In this document: one piece after another, positions 10,412-20,851 of the stretch
Layout: the number at the start of each line of letters is the position of its first letter
Position numbering within the stretch: position 1 is the first letter of the stretch
NCBI GenBank assembly: GCA_003194525.1
Contig: NBIV01000079.1
Span: 124,001-188,000 of the forward strand
DNA length: 64,000 bases
Reading direction: 5' to 3'
Source: Gracilariopsis chorda
Lineage: Eukaryota; Rhodophyta; Florideophyceae; Gracilariales; Gracilariaceae
Notes under the pieces: model-generated
The model's input: the letters and a program-made list of their open reading frames with translations, nothing else
The model's database searches: none
What the model was told of the DNA's origin: nothing
Made by a program: the position numbers and the translations under genes

Positions 10412-11434
10412 GCTCAATCTGCACGGATTTTGAGACACTGCAGGCGAGTCCGATGGCAAAGACCTACCGTGTTAACGTTTCTCAGTATGGTTTTGTGGAA
10501 GATCTGAATATAACTACTGGAGCTACTTTTTAACCTTCCAAGGCGTGGTGCTCGTATCAGGCTGAGTGGCTTCTATTTGACCTAATATCTACTCCTGTGT
10601 GGATTCCATGAGAAACGCCATTGTATCGCAGAGGGCACGTGCTGAGACTCGATGCGAGTGTTGAAGTGTCGCAACCATTCCACTGAACAAGAAAACAGCG
10701 CGAAATGGAGGAGGGAAAGGTTTCAGTCGAAGACTACGCCCAAAGCAGAGGTTGGTACCTTTGGTACCGTCAGTAGTACGACCGGACGTGTAGTTCGGGT
10801 CAAGATTTTGCCGTTTGGAATGAATACAACACCTAATACAAGTCGAAGATCTACGAACAGAAAGAAATGATGCAAAATTCCCCACCAGGGACACGCAACA
10901 AGAAGTCTCGTATCTTCAATAGACGTTTGAGGCTCTTTCTGTGTTGTATTATATGCTTTTGGCGCAAGTCACTTTTTTTCGACGACCTGGTTGAGCCTTC
11001 TTCTGCGACAAGCTCTCTTTCCTCAGCAAAGCTAAAACCTCTGAGGGCCACTGTTGAATTAAGCTGCCAACATCCATGTCCTTCGTTTCGCTCAATGTAG
11101 ATAGTTCTTGGCGTCTGGTTCGACTCGCAAATGGGCACCTCAACATTTTGTGCTCTACTGTTCTCTATGTGTTAGTGCTAGAAATACATCTCCCTCTCTT
11201 CTACGAACATGCATACATTAATTCTTCGTAGCGCGGGGGTTTGCTAAGAAACCGAACAACCTATAATTCTTACTCCTATACCGTAGCCACGAACTGCAAA
11301 CCAGTAGCCAGGCTACACTCACTGGGCTACATATGATATGAAGAAAGTATTTGGTCCCGTAGGTGTCTTCAAACGCTGAAGCGTTCCGTTTCCGACGACT
11401 ATCGCCTTCTTCTCTGCACCTTTTCATTCACCCT
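10412..11434. other. No gene recognised
   Basis: About 1 kb follows the polymerase epsilon pseudogene. Frames of 60-100 codons occur on both strands but none shows a family motif or clear coding bias. Nothing can be supported here. Confidence 0.4.
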
Positions 11435-11830
11435 CTACAGATCGTCGGTTAAGGAGCACACCATGACAAGGCGCTTCGCATGTACCACTTGGCCGCCATA
11501 GAAACCACTGACGACGTCCTTTCGCCCAATCCTCATATCATCTGTGAGATCAGACAAAAGATCCGGCGCGTAGCTTGCATCATCATCCAACCCAAGCGTA
11601 TTCATCCGAGAAAACCTTGAAAAGCTCCCTGTCCAAAGGCTACTTTGGAGCTCTTCCTTCGAGGGAAGAAATTCAGGGAAATTGCGGTTGGATCTTCTTC
11701 TGACAACAAGCTCGTGACCGAATGCATACGTGCAGTTGGACGGGGGTCCTTTCACGACTTTCCACCCAGGTCTGCGACTGGCAAGCTGACCGATTGCCTG
11801 GACGAGTTTAACGACCTTAGATGAGTTCAT
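11435..11830 (-). CDS. Hypothetical protein, unrecognised
   Basis: A 131-codon frame lies on the minus strand. The product would be basic at the N-terminus ([19 protein letters not shown]) with an acidic DDD patch in the middle. No domain is recognised. Its start lies against the left edge of the MetH pseudogene fragment, which runs on the opposite strand. The frame may be chance. Confidence 0.2.
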   Translation of the reverse strand: MNSSKVVKLVQAIGQLASRRPGWKVVKGPPSNCTYAFGHELVVRRRSNRNFPEFLPSKEELQSSLWTGSFSRFSRMNTLGLDDDASYAPDLLSDLTDDMRIGRKDVVSGFYGGQVVHAKRLVMVCSLTDDL

Positions 11831-11837
11831 TCATCAC

Positions 11838-12673
11838 TCAAAGCTCTTGAAACGCTACGGAGCTGCAATAGTCGTTTTGGCCTTCGATGAATATGGGCAG
11901 GTGGCAACCCGGGATGACAAATTCAGAATATGCTCAAGGGCATACAAGATCCTTGTGGAAGATGTGTAGTGTAATCCCAATGATATCATCTCCGATCTCA
12001 ACATTCTCACAATTGCTACTGGTATACAGGAACACAACAACTATGCCAACGACTTTTTCGAGGTTACAAGAATTATGAATGACACCTTACCCCACGGCCA
12101 CATCTCTGGAGGAGTTTCAAACATATCTTTCTCTTTCAGATAAAACAACGCACTGCGTGAAGCTATGCATTCTGCATTCCTGTTTCACGGAATCCCAAAC
12201 GGATTGGATGTGTGTATTGTCAACGTGGGCTTCATCCCAGGATATTCCGATATTCCAGAAAATCTACTGAGCCTAATCGAAGATTCCCTGCTGAACCGGA
12301 AGGCAGAGACCACTAAGAACCTTCTCGAGGTTTCGCTCACTATGAAAAAGATCTCCCTATGAGGCAATGATGCAGACAGAAACAAAAGGCGTGAACATCC
12401 GGTCAGTGAATGACTGTTTCATGATTGGTGAAGAAGATCGATCTGTTCGTCAACAGAGACATAGAAAAGGCTCGGGATGCAGCGGATAAGCCATGACGTG
12501 CTATTGAGGGGCGTTTTATGGCTGGACTGAACGTTGTAGGTGATCTTTTTGGTGCTGGGAAGTTGTTTCTTCCACAAGTCATCAAGTCTGCTCATATTAT
12601 GAAGAAACCTGTTGCTGTTCTGATGCCCTACATGGGAGCAGAAAAAGAGGCCCGAGAGAGGGAGCTTTCATAG
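11838..12673 (+). pseudogene. metH: Cobalamin-dependent methionine synthase (MetH) pseudogene fragment
   Basis: The plus-strand translation follows MetH from the second half of the pterin (methyltetrahydrofolate)-binding domain to the cobalamin cap. [47 protein letters not shown] and REAMHSAFLFHGI match the pterin-binding barrel. LLSLIEDSLLNRKAETT leads into the cap, where [20 protein letters not shown] and [19 protein letters not shown] match closely. The B12-binding Rossmann domain and the activation domain are missing. Breaks: in-frame TAG 11967, TAA 12141 and TGA 12360, a frameshift between 12363 and 12434, TGA 12494, then TAG at 12671. The enzyme transfers a methyl group from methyltetrahydrofolate to homocysteine through cobalamin. 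Its presence suggests a host lineage that keeps the B12-dependent route. No adjoining MetH sequence is seen on either side. Confidence 0.88.
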
Positions 12674-12772
12674 TAAATGTACCGTCCTGTAAACTAAGAA
12701 ACCGAAGTGGGAATGAATACGTCTTGAAGTCACACGAAGTTTACCACCATTTCCTGACGTGTACGATTCCAG

Positions 12773-14254
12773 TTAATCAAAGTTTCGAATCGTTTCCAAT
12801 AAACTGTTAAGGTGGTGCTGAGAAGCCTCCTTCAAAACCTTTTGCGCCTTATGACCATCCTCGCCCCCGACCAGCTGCTCCTCTAATTGGTGACTCCTAA
12901 GCTCTGCACGAAGAAGTTCAAGCTTGCAGTGCATTCTCGAGTCCTTTTCATCCACCTCATCATGAACTGCATGGCTTCTTGAAAGTGCTTGTGACAAATG
13001 TAGAGAAGATCTTGAGACCTGTGCCAAGTAGCCCTCCATGTTCTTGAGGCTAACCGAGTCCGCAGACCGTCGCTTCTTCCTCTGTGGTTCTACATCATTC
13101 TCGCTATTCTCACAGCCATTGACACCAGTATCATATCCAACACCTTTCGCCATCACCCTTGTGACCAATCGTAAAAGATTTGTATTTTCATCTGGAGTTC
13201 CACATCTGCACACTCGAAACAAGATAACACAGCGTGCAGATGAACTCATAAAAGCCCCATTCGGTAGTCGTGGTAGAAAGACACAGAAACGGTCCGGATC
13301 GTTCTGCCCAGAGGCAGACCAATTCTGGTAATACACAGTGAAGTCCTTCTTCGAGTCCCGATAGTGCGTTTTCAACAATGCAGCTGACCTGTGCGCCAAA
13401 GGACATCGATAACAATCAACGCCATCCGAGTCACCACGAAAGTCCTCTCTCGTTAGAACGGCTGGATTGTTGAATCGATTTTCAACTGTAACCCAAAAAG
13501 AGTCCCGGACTACTCCACTGTCTAGTTGTGCGCGAGTTAATTCAAGTCCCACGGCGTTTGTCATCGCTGCTCTTGCCTGATTGTCATCACGCAGTATGAC
13601 ACAAAGTCGGGCAAACTCAGATAGAGAAAACGATGGTATACTTCTTCCAGGGCTATCTAGAAGAGGGTCTGGGTTCTGGTTTTCAGATTCTTCTATCGGA
13701 ACCGGTGTGCCGACATCATTTTCATTGAATTTGGCGGCCATGCTTACATCTCTTCTCCATCTAGCGCCTTCTATCACAGGTAACTGTAAAATCAAATCAC
13801 GAGTATCGGGACATGTATCCCAAGATTGATTGGTGTTCCAGAAGGAATTGAATTCTTCCATGATTGAAAGATCACGCCAACATTCCGCAAGTACCGCATC
13901 ATTGAGCTTCTTGATGTGGAAATGAAAAATCATTCTGGCTATTAGTTCCTTTTTTGTGCCTCGTTTTACCAATCCCAGTTTTCCAGCAAACTTCTGAAGC
14001 TGATCCTTCGTTTTCGTCTTTAGCAAAAACGTGAACAATGCATCCAATTCGTTCGTTTCTCTGCTGGGTTCTGGAAATTGCGTGGAAGGTGCAGATACAT
14101 CCACATCAGAGTTTGCTGATGTATTGGCACTTTGTTCCTTTTCCTTCGCATTCGAAGACTTGGCACGTCTCCCTTGTTCGAAGTCAAGAACTGATTTAAC
14201 TGATGGTTCTGGCAAAGCTTCAGTAACCGTGGGAAGTCTTGAATTTGGGGACAC
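12773..14254 (-). CDS. SAP-like DNA-binding-type protein of unknown function
   Basis: A 493-codon open stretch whose first in-frame codon after the preceding stop region is GTG, not ATG. Residues 70-110 (FTFLLKTKTKDQLQKFAGKL, then GTKKELIARM) look like a SAP-type helix-extension-helix DNA-binding motif. A middle block with DSFWVTVENRFNN recalls the W..V..xFN pattern of Myb/SANT-like proteins found with some transposons. A basic cluster PQRKKRRS near residue 390 could be a nuclear signal, and the C-terminus (about 435-490) is rich in Leu/Glu and may form a coiled coil. The frame continues upstream across one in-frame TAG (14267-14269) to an ATG at 14506. That could mean a single nonsense change, or a spliced first exon. 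It may be a transposon companion protein, but no transposase is adjacent. Confidence 0.5.
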   Translation of the reverse strand: MSPNSRLPTVTEALPEPSVKSVLDFEQGRRAKSSNAKEKEQSANTSANSDVDVSAPSTQFPEPSRETNELDALFTFLLKTKTKDQLQKFAGKLGLVKRGTKKELIARMIFHFHIKKLNDAVLAECWRDLSIMEEFNSFWNTNQSWDTCPDTRDLILQLPVIEGARWRRDVSMAAKFNENDVGTPVPIEESENQNPDPLLDSPGRSIPSFSLSEFARLCVILRDDNQARAAMTNAVGLELTRAQLDSGVVRDSFWVTVENRFNNPAVLTREDFRGDSDGVDCYRCPLAHRSAALLKTHYRDSKKDFTVYYQNWSASGQNDPDRFCVFLPRLPNGAFMSSSARCVILFRVCRCGTPDENTNLLRLVTRVMAKGVGYDTGVNGCENSENDVEPQRKKRRSADSVSLKNMEGYLAQVSRSSLHLSQALSRSHAVHDEVDEKDSRMHCKLELLRAELRSHQLEEQLVGGEDGHKAQKVLKEASQHHLNSLLETIRNFD

Positions 14255-14266
14255 TGTCTTCGATAA

Positions 14267-14506
14267 CTATTGGACGTCGGTGTTGCGGCAGTGTGGATTC
14301 ATAGGGGCAGAAGAGTTTGTGCCCCTCGAAAAGCGCCTTGAACGAGCGGCTATGCGCTCCGGTGTTGGTCGAAGGCTCATGGGCGGCATCGCTGGGCGCG
14401 GTGGATGGTTAGCAACAACAAAAGCGTTGAGAAAGGATATTATGCAGGGTTCGTGTAGTTGGGCGTGATGTGTGGTGCATGCATATGGAGAGTATAGAAT
14501 GTGCAT
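14267..14506 (-). CDS. Possible N-terminal extension of the SAP-like protein
   Basis: An ATG-started frame of 79 codons is in phase with the 493-codon frame below it and separated from it by a single TAG and four codons. The predicted segment is Pro/Arg-rich (PPRPAMPPMSLRPTPERIAA). Because the downstream frame has no ATG of its own near its start, this may be the true beginning of that protein, with a stop or a missed splice between them. Confidence 0.3.
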   Translation of the reverse strand: MHILYSPYACTTHHAQLHEPCIISFLNAFVVANHPPRPAMPPMSLRPTPERIAARSRRFSRGTNSSAPMNPHCRNTDVQ

Positions 14507-15049
14507 CTAGCATACTTCCTGACTTATTTGTTTTTGGAGAGCAGAAGCACGAATCTTGTCAGTTCAAATTTGAACGCACGGCTTACGGGATACAAAGTTG
14601 TGAAGCAGTTCTTGGGATCCCTCAGATGTTTTTATTGTCGGAGAGCGAACTACTGCCGTACAAGTGTCAAAACTCTGGTACGCTGGTACGCCAGAACGCT
14701 TGTTTGGAACGGCCTTCACCCGCGATAGTGCCCCTGGACTACAGTGCGAGCCCCACAAAGTTGAACAACACGAGAAACAACGACGAGCAAAGTAGCAAGC
14801 AAGTTTTCTTTTACTTCGAAATCTGGACTTCATCATGTTCAATGACTACAGTTTCACATGTTCCACTACGATAAAGAAACCTCATCACCTGTGCAGACGT
14901 AGTCCAACACTTATTCAAGTTGAACACAAAGACATATAATTGCAGTTTTGTCCCTTATCTTCTTGAAAGACACACAACCAAAGCACTCATAAAAATAATA
15001 AAAAATAACAGTCACCAAACGCCTTGACTGCTGAATAATCAGTCATTTT
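14507..15049. other. No gene recognised
   Basis: Frames on both strands here are short, overlap each other and show no motifs. The region lies between the SAP-like gene and the 3' end of the second pogo transposase. Confidence 0.4.
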
Positions 15050-16909
15050 ACACAAAACGCTTTGCCGCTCTCGCTTCCACTTCATGGCAGATCTCAGCTT
15101 CTCGTCGCGTGCCGCTTTGCCGCATTTGACTTCACAATTGCTCTGTGCACCGAAAGAGGTCGTGGCACTTGGTATCCGTCACCATATCAAGTGACCCAGC
15201 GAACTGCAGCCAAATGATCAAACTCTAACCCTGCGAACCTCCGCTTCTCTTTCTCTACAGCAACTACCCGCGCTTCTTCCGCCCCTTTTATGTCCTTCAC
15301 ATTTTTCTGCCGCTTTTTTCTTAAGTCCTGCAATTTCAACGAGCCCTATGCTGCATCAAATGTAACTACAGAATCATATAAAGTGTCAAGAAAACCGAAG
15401 GAATGAACATGCAAATCGTTAATAACATCTCCAATTGATCGATCGTTCTCCTTATCCATCATATCTACCATTTCTTCCACACTCGCAAGGCGATAGGGTT
15501 CCTCCAAACTATAAGGGCGAGCTTTGTAGAAGAAGCGACAGTCATGGAACGGATATATTCCGAATTTGGAGAACCAAGAGTTGATGTTGGAACTAGTTGC
15601 ACTGAGATTATATGCCTTTTGAATGATTTGGGACACATCAAACTCGTTCCTGGGCTTTCGTGCCCTGCGTCGAGATCGGTAGACCTTCTCCAAAAGAGAA
15701 CGATAGTCATATTACAGCGACCGAAATATGGCTACGTCAAGAGGCTGCGTTGTGCCACTGGTGTGAGCTGGGAGAGAATAGGCTATGACGTTTGATTTGG
15801 CGAGCATTTCCAAGATTTGAATGTCTAGGTGACTATGATACCCGCCATAGATCAGAACAATCTTACTAGTGCTTCTCTTCTCTTCTCTTTGCTTCAGAAA
15901 CTGTTCAGCTTACTTCATAAAGTTTGCACGGTCAACTGAGGCGATGTCTTTTCGTGGGGCACATGTGTGGCAACAAATCGCTTATACATTCACTGCTCCT
16001 TTCGTTTCCTCCGCTTGTAGGTATTCTGCGTACAAGAATTCGCGTTCCTTGGAAGACAAACATTGGAGGGCCGAGTTCACCGTTTGCGAACATGGCGGCT
16101 AGAAGGGTGATTTGATTAACATTCTCAAAGCTTGGATTCGGCAACATTGGTATAACTCTTTTCCGAGCCAGAACTTTCTTCTGGTTTCCATACTTCCACT
16201 CAGTGCTCGGCGAAAATCCAGTTTCGTCTACGCTCGCAATGTGAGAAGGGAGAATTTTGTGGAACTCAATTAGTTTCTTCAATTTGCTCATGTGGGCAAC
16301 CAGTACTTTTGCATTCGTGGCTTCAAATCGCTTAGCGTTCTGTCGAGACGGCTTGCAAAATATGATTCTATCGCTATGAAGGGCTTCAAAGAGCTCACAA
16401 AAGCGCCTTCCGGGCCTGCCGTTGCGAAACCAGAGAGATTCTTTGCGCCAAGGAGGAAATTTCTTCACGCGCATCTCTACGGTATCCCTCAAATCCTGCC
16501 GGGACAGGTGACGACCACGGTTGGCGTGCCCCAGGAGACTATCGACGACGTGTCTCTCCTCGGATGCTGTTAGGCATGTCCTAGAAGCCTTTTTCTGCTG
16601 TGTTTCTTTCCATTGTTGGTGGTAGTGATAATGTAGTGCTGATGGGGACACGTGAACTTCCTCTTCGGCTTTGCGGAAGGAATAACGTGCATCAATCAAT
16701 TCGATTCTGCGTGAGATGTAGTGCTCAATTTGGTTGCTACCGAGCACATAGAACTGGTTTCGGCACACTGGGGCCATGATGGATGGAATGTTGTGGACGG
16801 GATACATCCAGCAACGCTGGTGGTGATGAATACGAACGGGACTTTGATGTTCTATTCTAGGATGCGACTGATAATGAATTTGTTGGGATATTGAGATTAC
16901 GTCAAGCAC
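15050..16909 (-). pseudogene. Second pogo/Tigger-type transposase, decayed
   Basis: The minus-strand translation resembles the pogo transposase at 1143-2837. It has a CENP-B-like HTH with LTASEERHVVDSLLGHANRG, the first catalytic Asp in IASVDETGFSP, and SLPAHTSGTTQPLDVAIF with the third Asp. The second Asp is replaced by Gly (LIYGGYHSHL, near 15850), which should abolish activity. The frame is broken at about 15932 and again near 15900 and 15713. The C-terminal part (ILSATSSNINSWFSKFGIYP-like segment, then a Lys/Arg/Glu-rich tail to about 15050) is still readable. The upstream end overlaps the tandem duplication at 16882-17420. No terminal repeats were found. It is clearly older than the first copy. 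Confidence 0.8.
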
Positions 16910-17420
16910 TTCTCAATGATTGGATTAATGAAAGGGAATGGCCTTCGCTCTTGAATTGCGCTTGTTGAAGAAGAGGTTACTGTTTGTTGCTACGACACTT
17001 ATACCTAGTACAACCTACACTGCCATCTGATTTCTTGCTTGGAGTCTGAAGCCGAGTTAACTACGACCTACAGCTTCAATGTTCCTACGCTAGTTGTGAT
17101 AAAGCGAATCTTTTGGGAGATTGAGATTAGAAAAGCTCTTTTCTCTGACTGGGTTAACGAAAGTGAATGGCCTTGGCTCCTGAATTAGAGTTGACCGTTG
17201 CGGTCATGGAATGCAGAGATTTGTGCTTCGGAGATTGCGCGCAAAGGTCCTGTTCTTTCCATTATCGCGCTTGCTAAAGAAGAGTTTACCCTTTTTTTCT
17301 ACCGCTCTTGTACCTTGTAGACCCTACCCTGCCATCTGCTTCCATGCTTGAAGTCTGAAACCGGGCTCACTACGAGCTATGGCTTCAATTGTTCTTGGCT
17401 TGTGACGATAATGCCCAGTC
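16882..17420. repeat. Imperfect tandem duplication, two units
   Basis: Unit A is 16882-17112 and unit B 17113-17420. Both begin TTGGGA(T/G)ATTGAGATTA and share GAATGGCCTT, then CGCTTG(T/C)T(G/A)AAGAAGAG, then CTGCCATCTG and AGTCTGAA. Unit B holds about 79 bp, from about 17188 to 17268, that unit A lacks. The units have drifted by roughly a fifth, so the duplication is not recent. It lies at the 5' end of the decayed pogo transposase and may be part of that element's end structure. Confidence 0.75.
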
Positions 17421-17559
17421 TGTGGGACTTTTTGTTGATTTCTCCATATTTGTTTGTAAAATCACGTTGTATTGAACGTGAGGCACCTTTCCAAAACTTA
17501 AGGTACACCAACAGTACGAGGGTGGAGTATGAAGAGTGGTGGGAATAGTAAGCATCGTG

Positions 17560-17716
17560 TGCAAGTGCAGTGGCAGCTGGACTGGAGGGAATCGAACTCT
17601 GTACCCCAAAAATATCTGGGCCCATAACCTGTCATAGTTAAAAGGACTAGGCCACATGTCCAGTGTGAACTGATGATAGTCGTAGCTGGTGAACGTATAT
17701 CAACCACCACAGTACC
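17560..17716 (-). repeat. tRNA-like / SINE-like repeat carrying R1 copy 2
   Basis: On the minus strand this contains a box-A-like TGGCCTAGT and, about 57 nt later, a box-B-like GTTCGATTCC, flanked by a six-base pair CTGGAC/GTCCAG like an acceptor stem. The T-stem has mismatches, so it is not a functional tRNA. The part 17624-17716 is the R1 repeat also seen at 3143-3236. A tRNA-derived short repeat is the best reading. Confidence 0.5.
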
Positions 17717-20700
17717 AACGATAAATCTAAAGATTTATCTTTAATCTCCGTCCATATTTCTTGGAATTCAAGGCCCGCTGGATTTAACTCACCCCAATAC
17801 AATGAATGTTTGTCTCTTTTTTCTCGGTGATAAGCATAGCCCTCTCTCTCTCTTGGGTTTAAAGATCTGTTGGAGGCCACACGTTTGCACTGTGAGCCTT
17901 GCAGCATTTAAACTAACGTTTGTTTTCTTCTGTATCGTATCGCAATCGGTAATGGTTGGCTTGGTTCTTAAGCACAATGCTGTAGCGAGGTTGGATTTCA
18001 CTCCCTGGCCATGAAAATGAGATGTGGAAACTTTCCTCGCCCTTCAGGAAATTTCCTTGCTTTGAGCTGGTTCTCTACGTTTCGAATCACGAGCGAAAAC
18101 TTAGTCAATTGTAGTACACTTGTACTACTATTTAATCCTATTAACATTGCATACACCTTGTTAAAAGACATAACTCAATGAATATGTATGAATCCCTCTT
18201 CTAATCGTAGAAGTCGACAGATTAGACATAAGATTAACTTCACATACTTTGTGCACTCGAATTCTAGCCATCTCGCACTCCAAGCAGCCATGTAGTACAC
18301 AATCTACGCCATTAACTCGACGCGGTAAGTTTGCATCGATTATTTGATGTTTTGCTACATCTCAAAGGCGTCCTTTGTTGACAGAGCATTGCCCATGACT
18401 ACCTCGGCGACCGAAGTTGTACTACAGTGGATCTAATGCACCTTACGAGTACCATTCTCACCCAATCTCAAATACAAAAGGTTGTTTGCATTTTCCGTCT
18501 ACTTTGCACGCACTCCACCAACAATAACTCTACAATGACGTATGTATCACTTTCATAGAACGTTTGTATCGAATTTACTAACAAATTTTATTCTCTTAAG
18601 CAGAAAAAACCGGTACTCTCTGCTTCTTGAATCGAATCCTATGGTTGATCCCCTTTTACAAATTATTACCGATCTTAGCGAAGATTACTCGGAGGATCTG
18701 CATATCAAGATTTCAAATGCAATACTGCGTTTTTATGGGTGAACGCACTACCATTGGAGGTAGAACATTCAGTATATGAATCTATCGAGAAAGCACTATC
18801 CTTCTCTTATCAATGGTTTTCAGACTATCCACTTACAACTTTGTAGATTTTGGCAATTGTGCAGAACTATCAGAATCACATGAACACTAACATTATGAAA
18901 CACATTTGACGTGTTACAGCAGATCGAACATCACACAGAATAACGATCTTTGTGCACTCAATATACGTCGAAAATGGAAGAATTATTCGTAACGTGCTGC
19001 TTGATGTCGATGAGAATATGAGCTTCACTGTTTACATCGGTTCTTTTCTGGTATTCTACAACGACATGACCTACAACATATTCGCGGAACACTTCGTTTC
19101 TTTAGTTGAGGAATACATCAAGCTGGATAACTTCTCTTGCGTCAGCGCTAACTCTTTCGTTTGCAATGAATTCATACAAATGTTGTGATCGAGACATAAC
19201 ATTGCCAGATACTGTTACCAGAAGGCATCATCAGCTGTGCGTCATTTGCTTCTGAAAAATCTCTCTATTACTACTACAAGAGTATTTAATGGACTGGTGC
19301 CTACTCATTTGCGAAAAATCTATCTTTATGGCGTCTGGAACTTTTCTATAAGGTCTCCACATACTTGAGGTCACTTCTACTGCATGGAGCATATTATTCT
19401 ACATTCGGTACGTTGAATGGATCTCTTCTTCTCTGTAGTCATTCATAGTACTATGCAAACAACTTTCCGGACTTCTACAGATTGCTGGTACGTCGAGCAA
19501 AGAAAAGAAATGAAGTGCAAGGAAGGGCGGCCAATCCACTTATACCTTTTGTTTCATTTGACAGTTTCACTTCTCTTTCAGTGAGAGCGCTACCGGAAAC
19601 TTTGATTGCACTGGATATGGTTTTAAAGGGTTGGTAAACTCGGTTTTCATGTTTAAGTTCATGTTCCGTTTGCACCGAGGTTTGATTTGCGATTGATACA
19701 GAGACCATAACTGCTCCGGAAGAGAATGAAGTCACCTTCTTCGTATTCTGATCTTTGTTATCAGTAAAAGCTTGAACAGATTTTGCTCCATCTCAAGGAA
19801 TAAAACCACAGCAATCTCTTCATTGTAATGGCCAGATAGCTCGTTCGAGAATTTGTTCTGCAATTCAGTCGCGATCTTCTTGTTTCGTTATTCTCTTCGA
19901 GGTGACTATACTCTCGTAGTATTCATCGTCACTATATGAACCTTCTGCAGTATTATGGTCCTCCTCAATTCTTGAAGCTTTTATATATCCTTATTCAATC
20001 GCTTGGACGTCAAGCGAAACAAACAGAACCGAAAAAACGACGATACACAAGCTCTATATTGCATTTTTGTTTCTGTTTCTTTCGATTCCTCTTTGCGTTC
20101 CATGTGTGGTTTTTTTATTCTGCTACGAGCGAGCGGTAGAGACCTTAACTGAATCTCGATATATAAATTGAACAATTGTCTAGCACATCATTGAAACACT
20201 GGAGACACCTCACTCTGTTCTATAACGAAGAGTTCATATACGGCAAAACTCAGTTCTCAAACAATATGAAACATCATTTACAAGTAGGAAATACCATTCG
20301 TAATCTCCTGAAATGACCGGTTGTGGGAAGTCAAAACCTTTTCAATAACAATCAACGGCGAAAGCAGATGTAATTACAATCAAGTGTTCTAGTCCCCTCT
20401 CATCACTAAGGATACCAACAGTACGAAACCCATTGCTCCCATGTAGCCTTCGCGGGAGGTTTTGTCCGAAGCATTATTGGAATCCTTCCTTCGCTGCGTT
20501 GCATTTGCCCCTTGGTGCTTTTGGTGCAGTTTGTTCTTGTTTCAGGCTCTCGACTCTTCCTTAACTTTTTCGGTTTCGGACTTGATTTGCTTTTTCGGGG
20601 CCTTGGCGGTAGATTTCTGAAGTCGGAGCGAGAAAAAGATTTTGAGTATGAGGCTTTTAAAACAAAAAGAGGTTGCTTATGAGGGAACAGCTGAGCGCGG

Positions 20701-20851
20701 TTGAGAGAACGTCGATCGAGCTCCCTTTATGCGGTCGGGGGAGAGGAATGAGACCGACGCCAAAGCTTTTCCAGGAAGCGAGCAACACGAACTTGCAACC
20801 CCAAACACGTACCTTTTGTGCTAACTGAGGTTTACAATACCCAGCTCAACA
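17717..20851. other. AT-rich region, no confident gene
   Basis: About 3.1 kb with only short frames (for example 18542-18742 and 18952-19188, plus strand) and no family motif. Near 17981-18010 a short piece reads CACTCCCTGGCC and matches the inner edge of the 120-bp repeats at 23739 and 39834. A lysine-rich minus-strand frame (20395-20618) behind a good-looking 3' splice site is discussed as a finding. Nothing else is supported. Confidence 0.4.

Noticed and set aside
17560-17650. A functional tRNA gene
   Set aside because: The T-stem has two mismatches and there is no clear anticodon arm; a tRNA-derived repeat is more likely.
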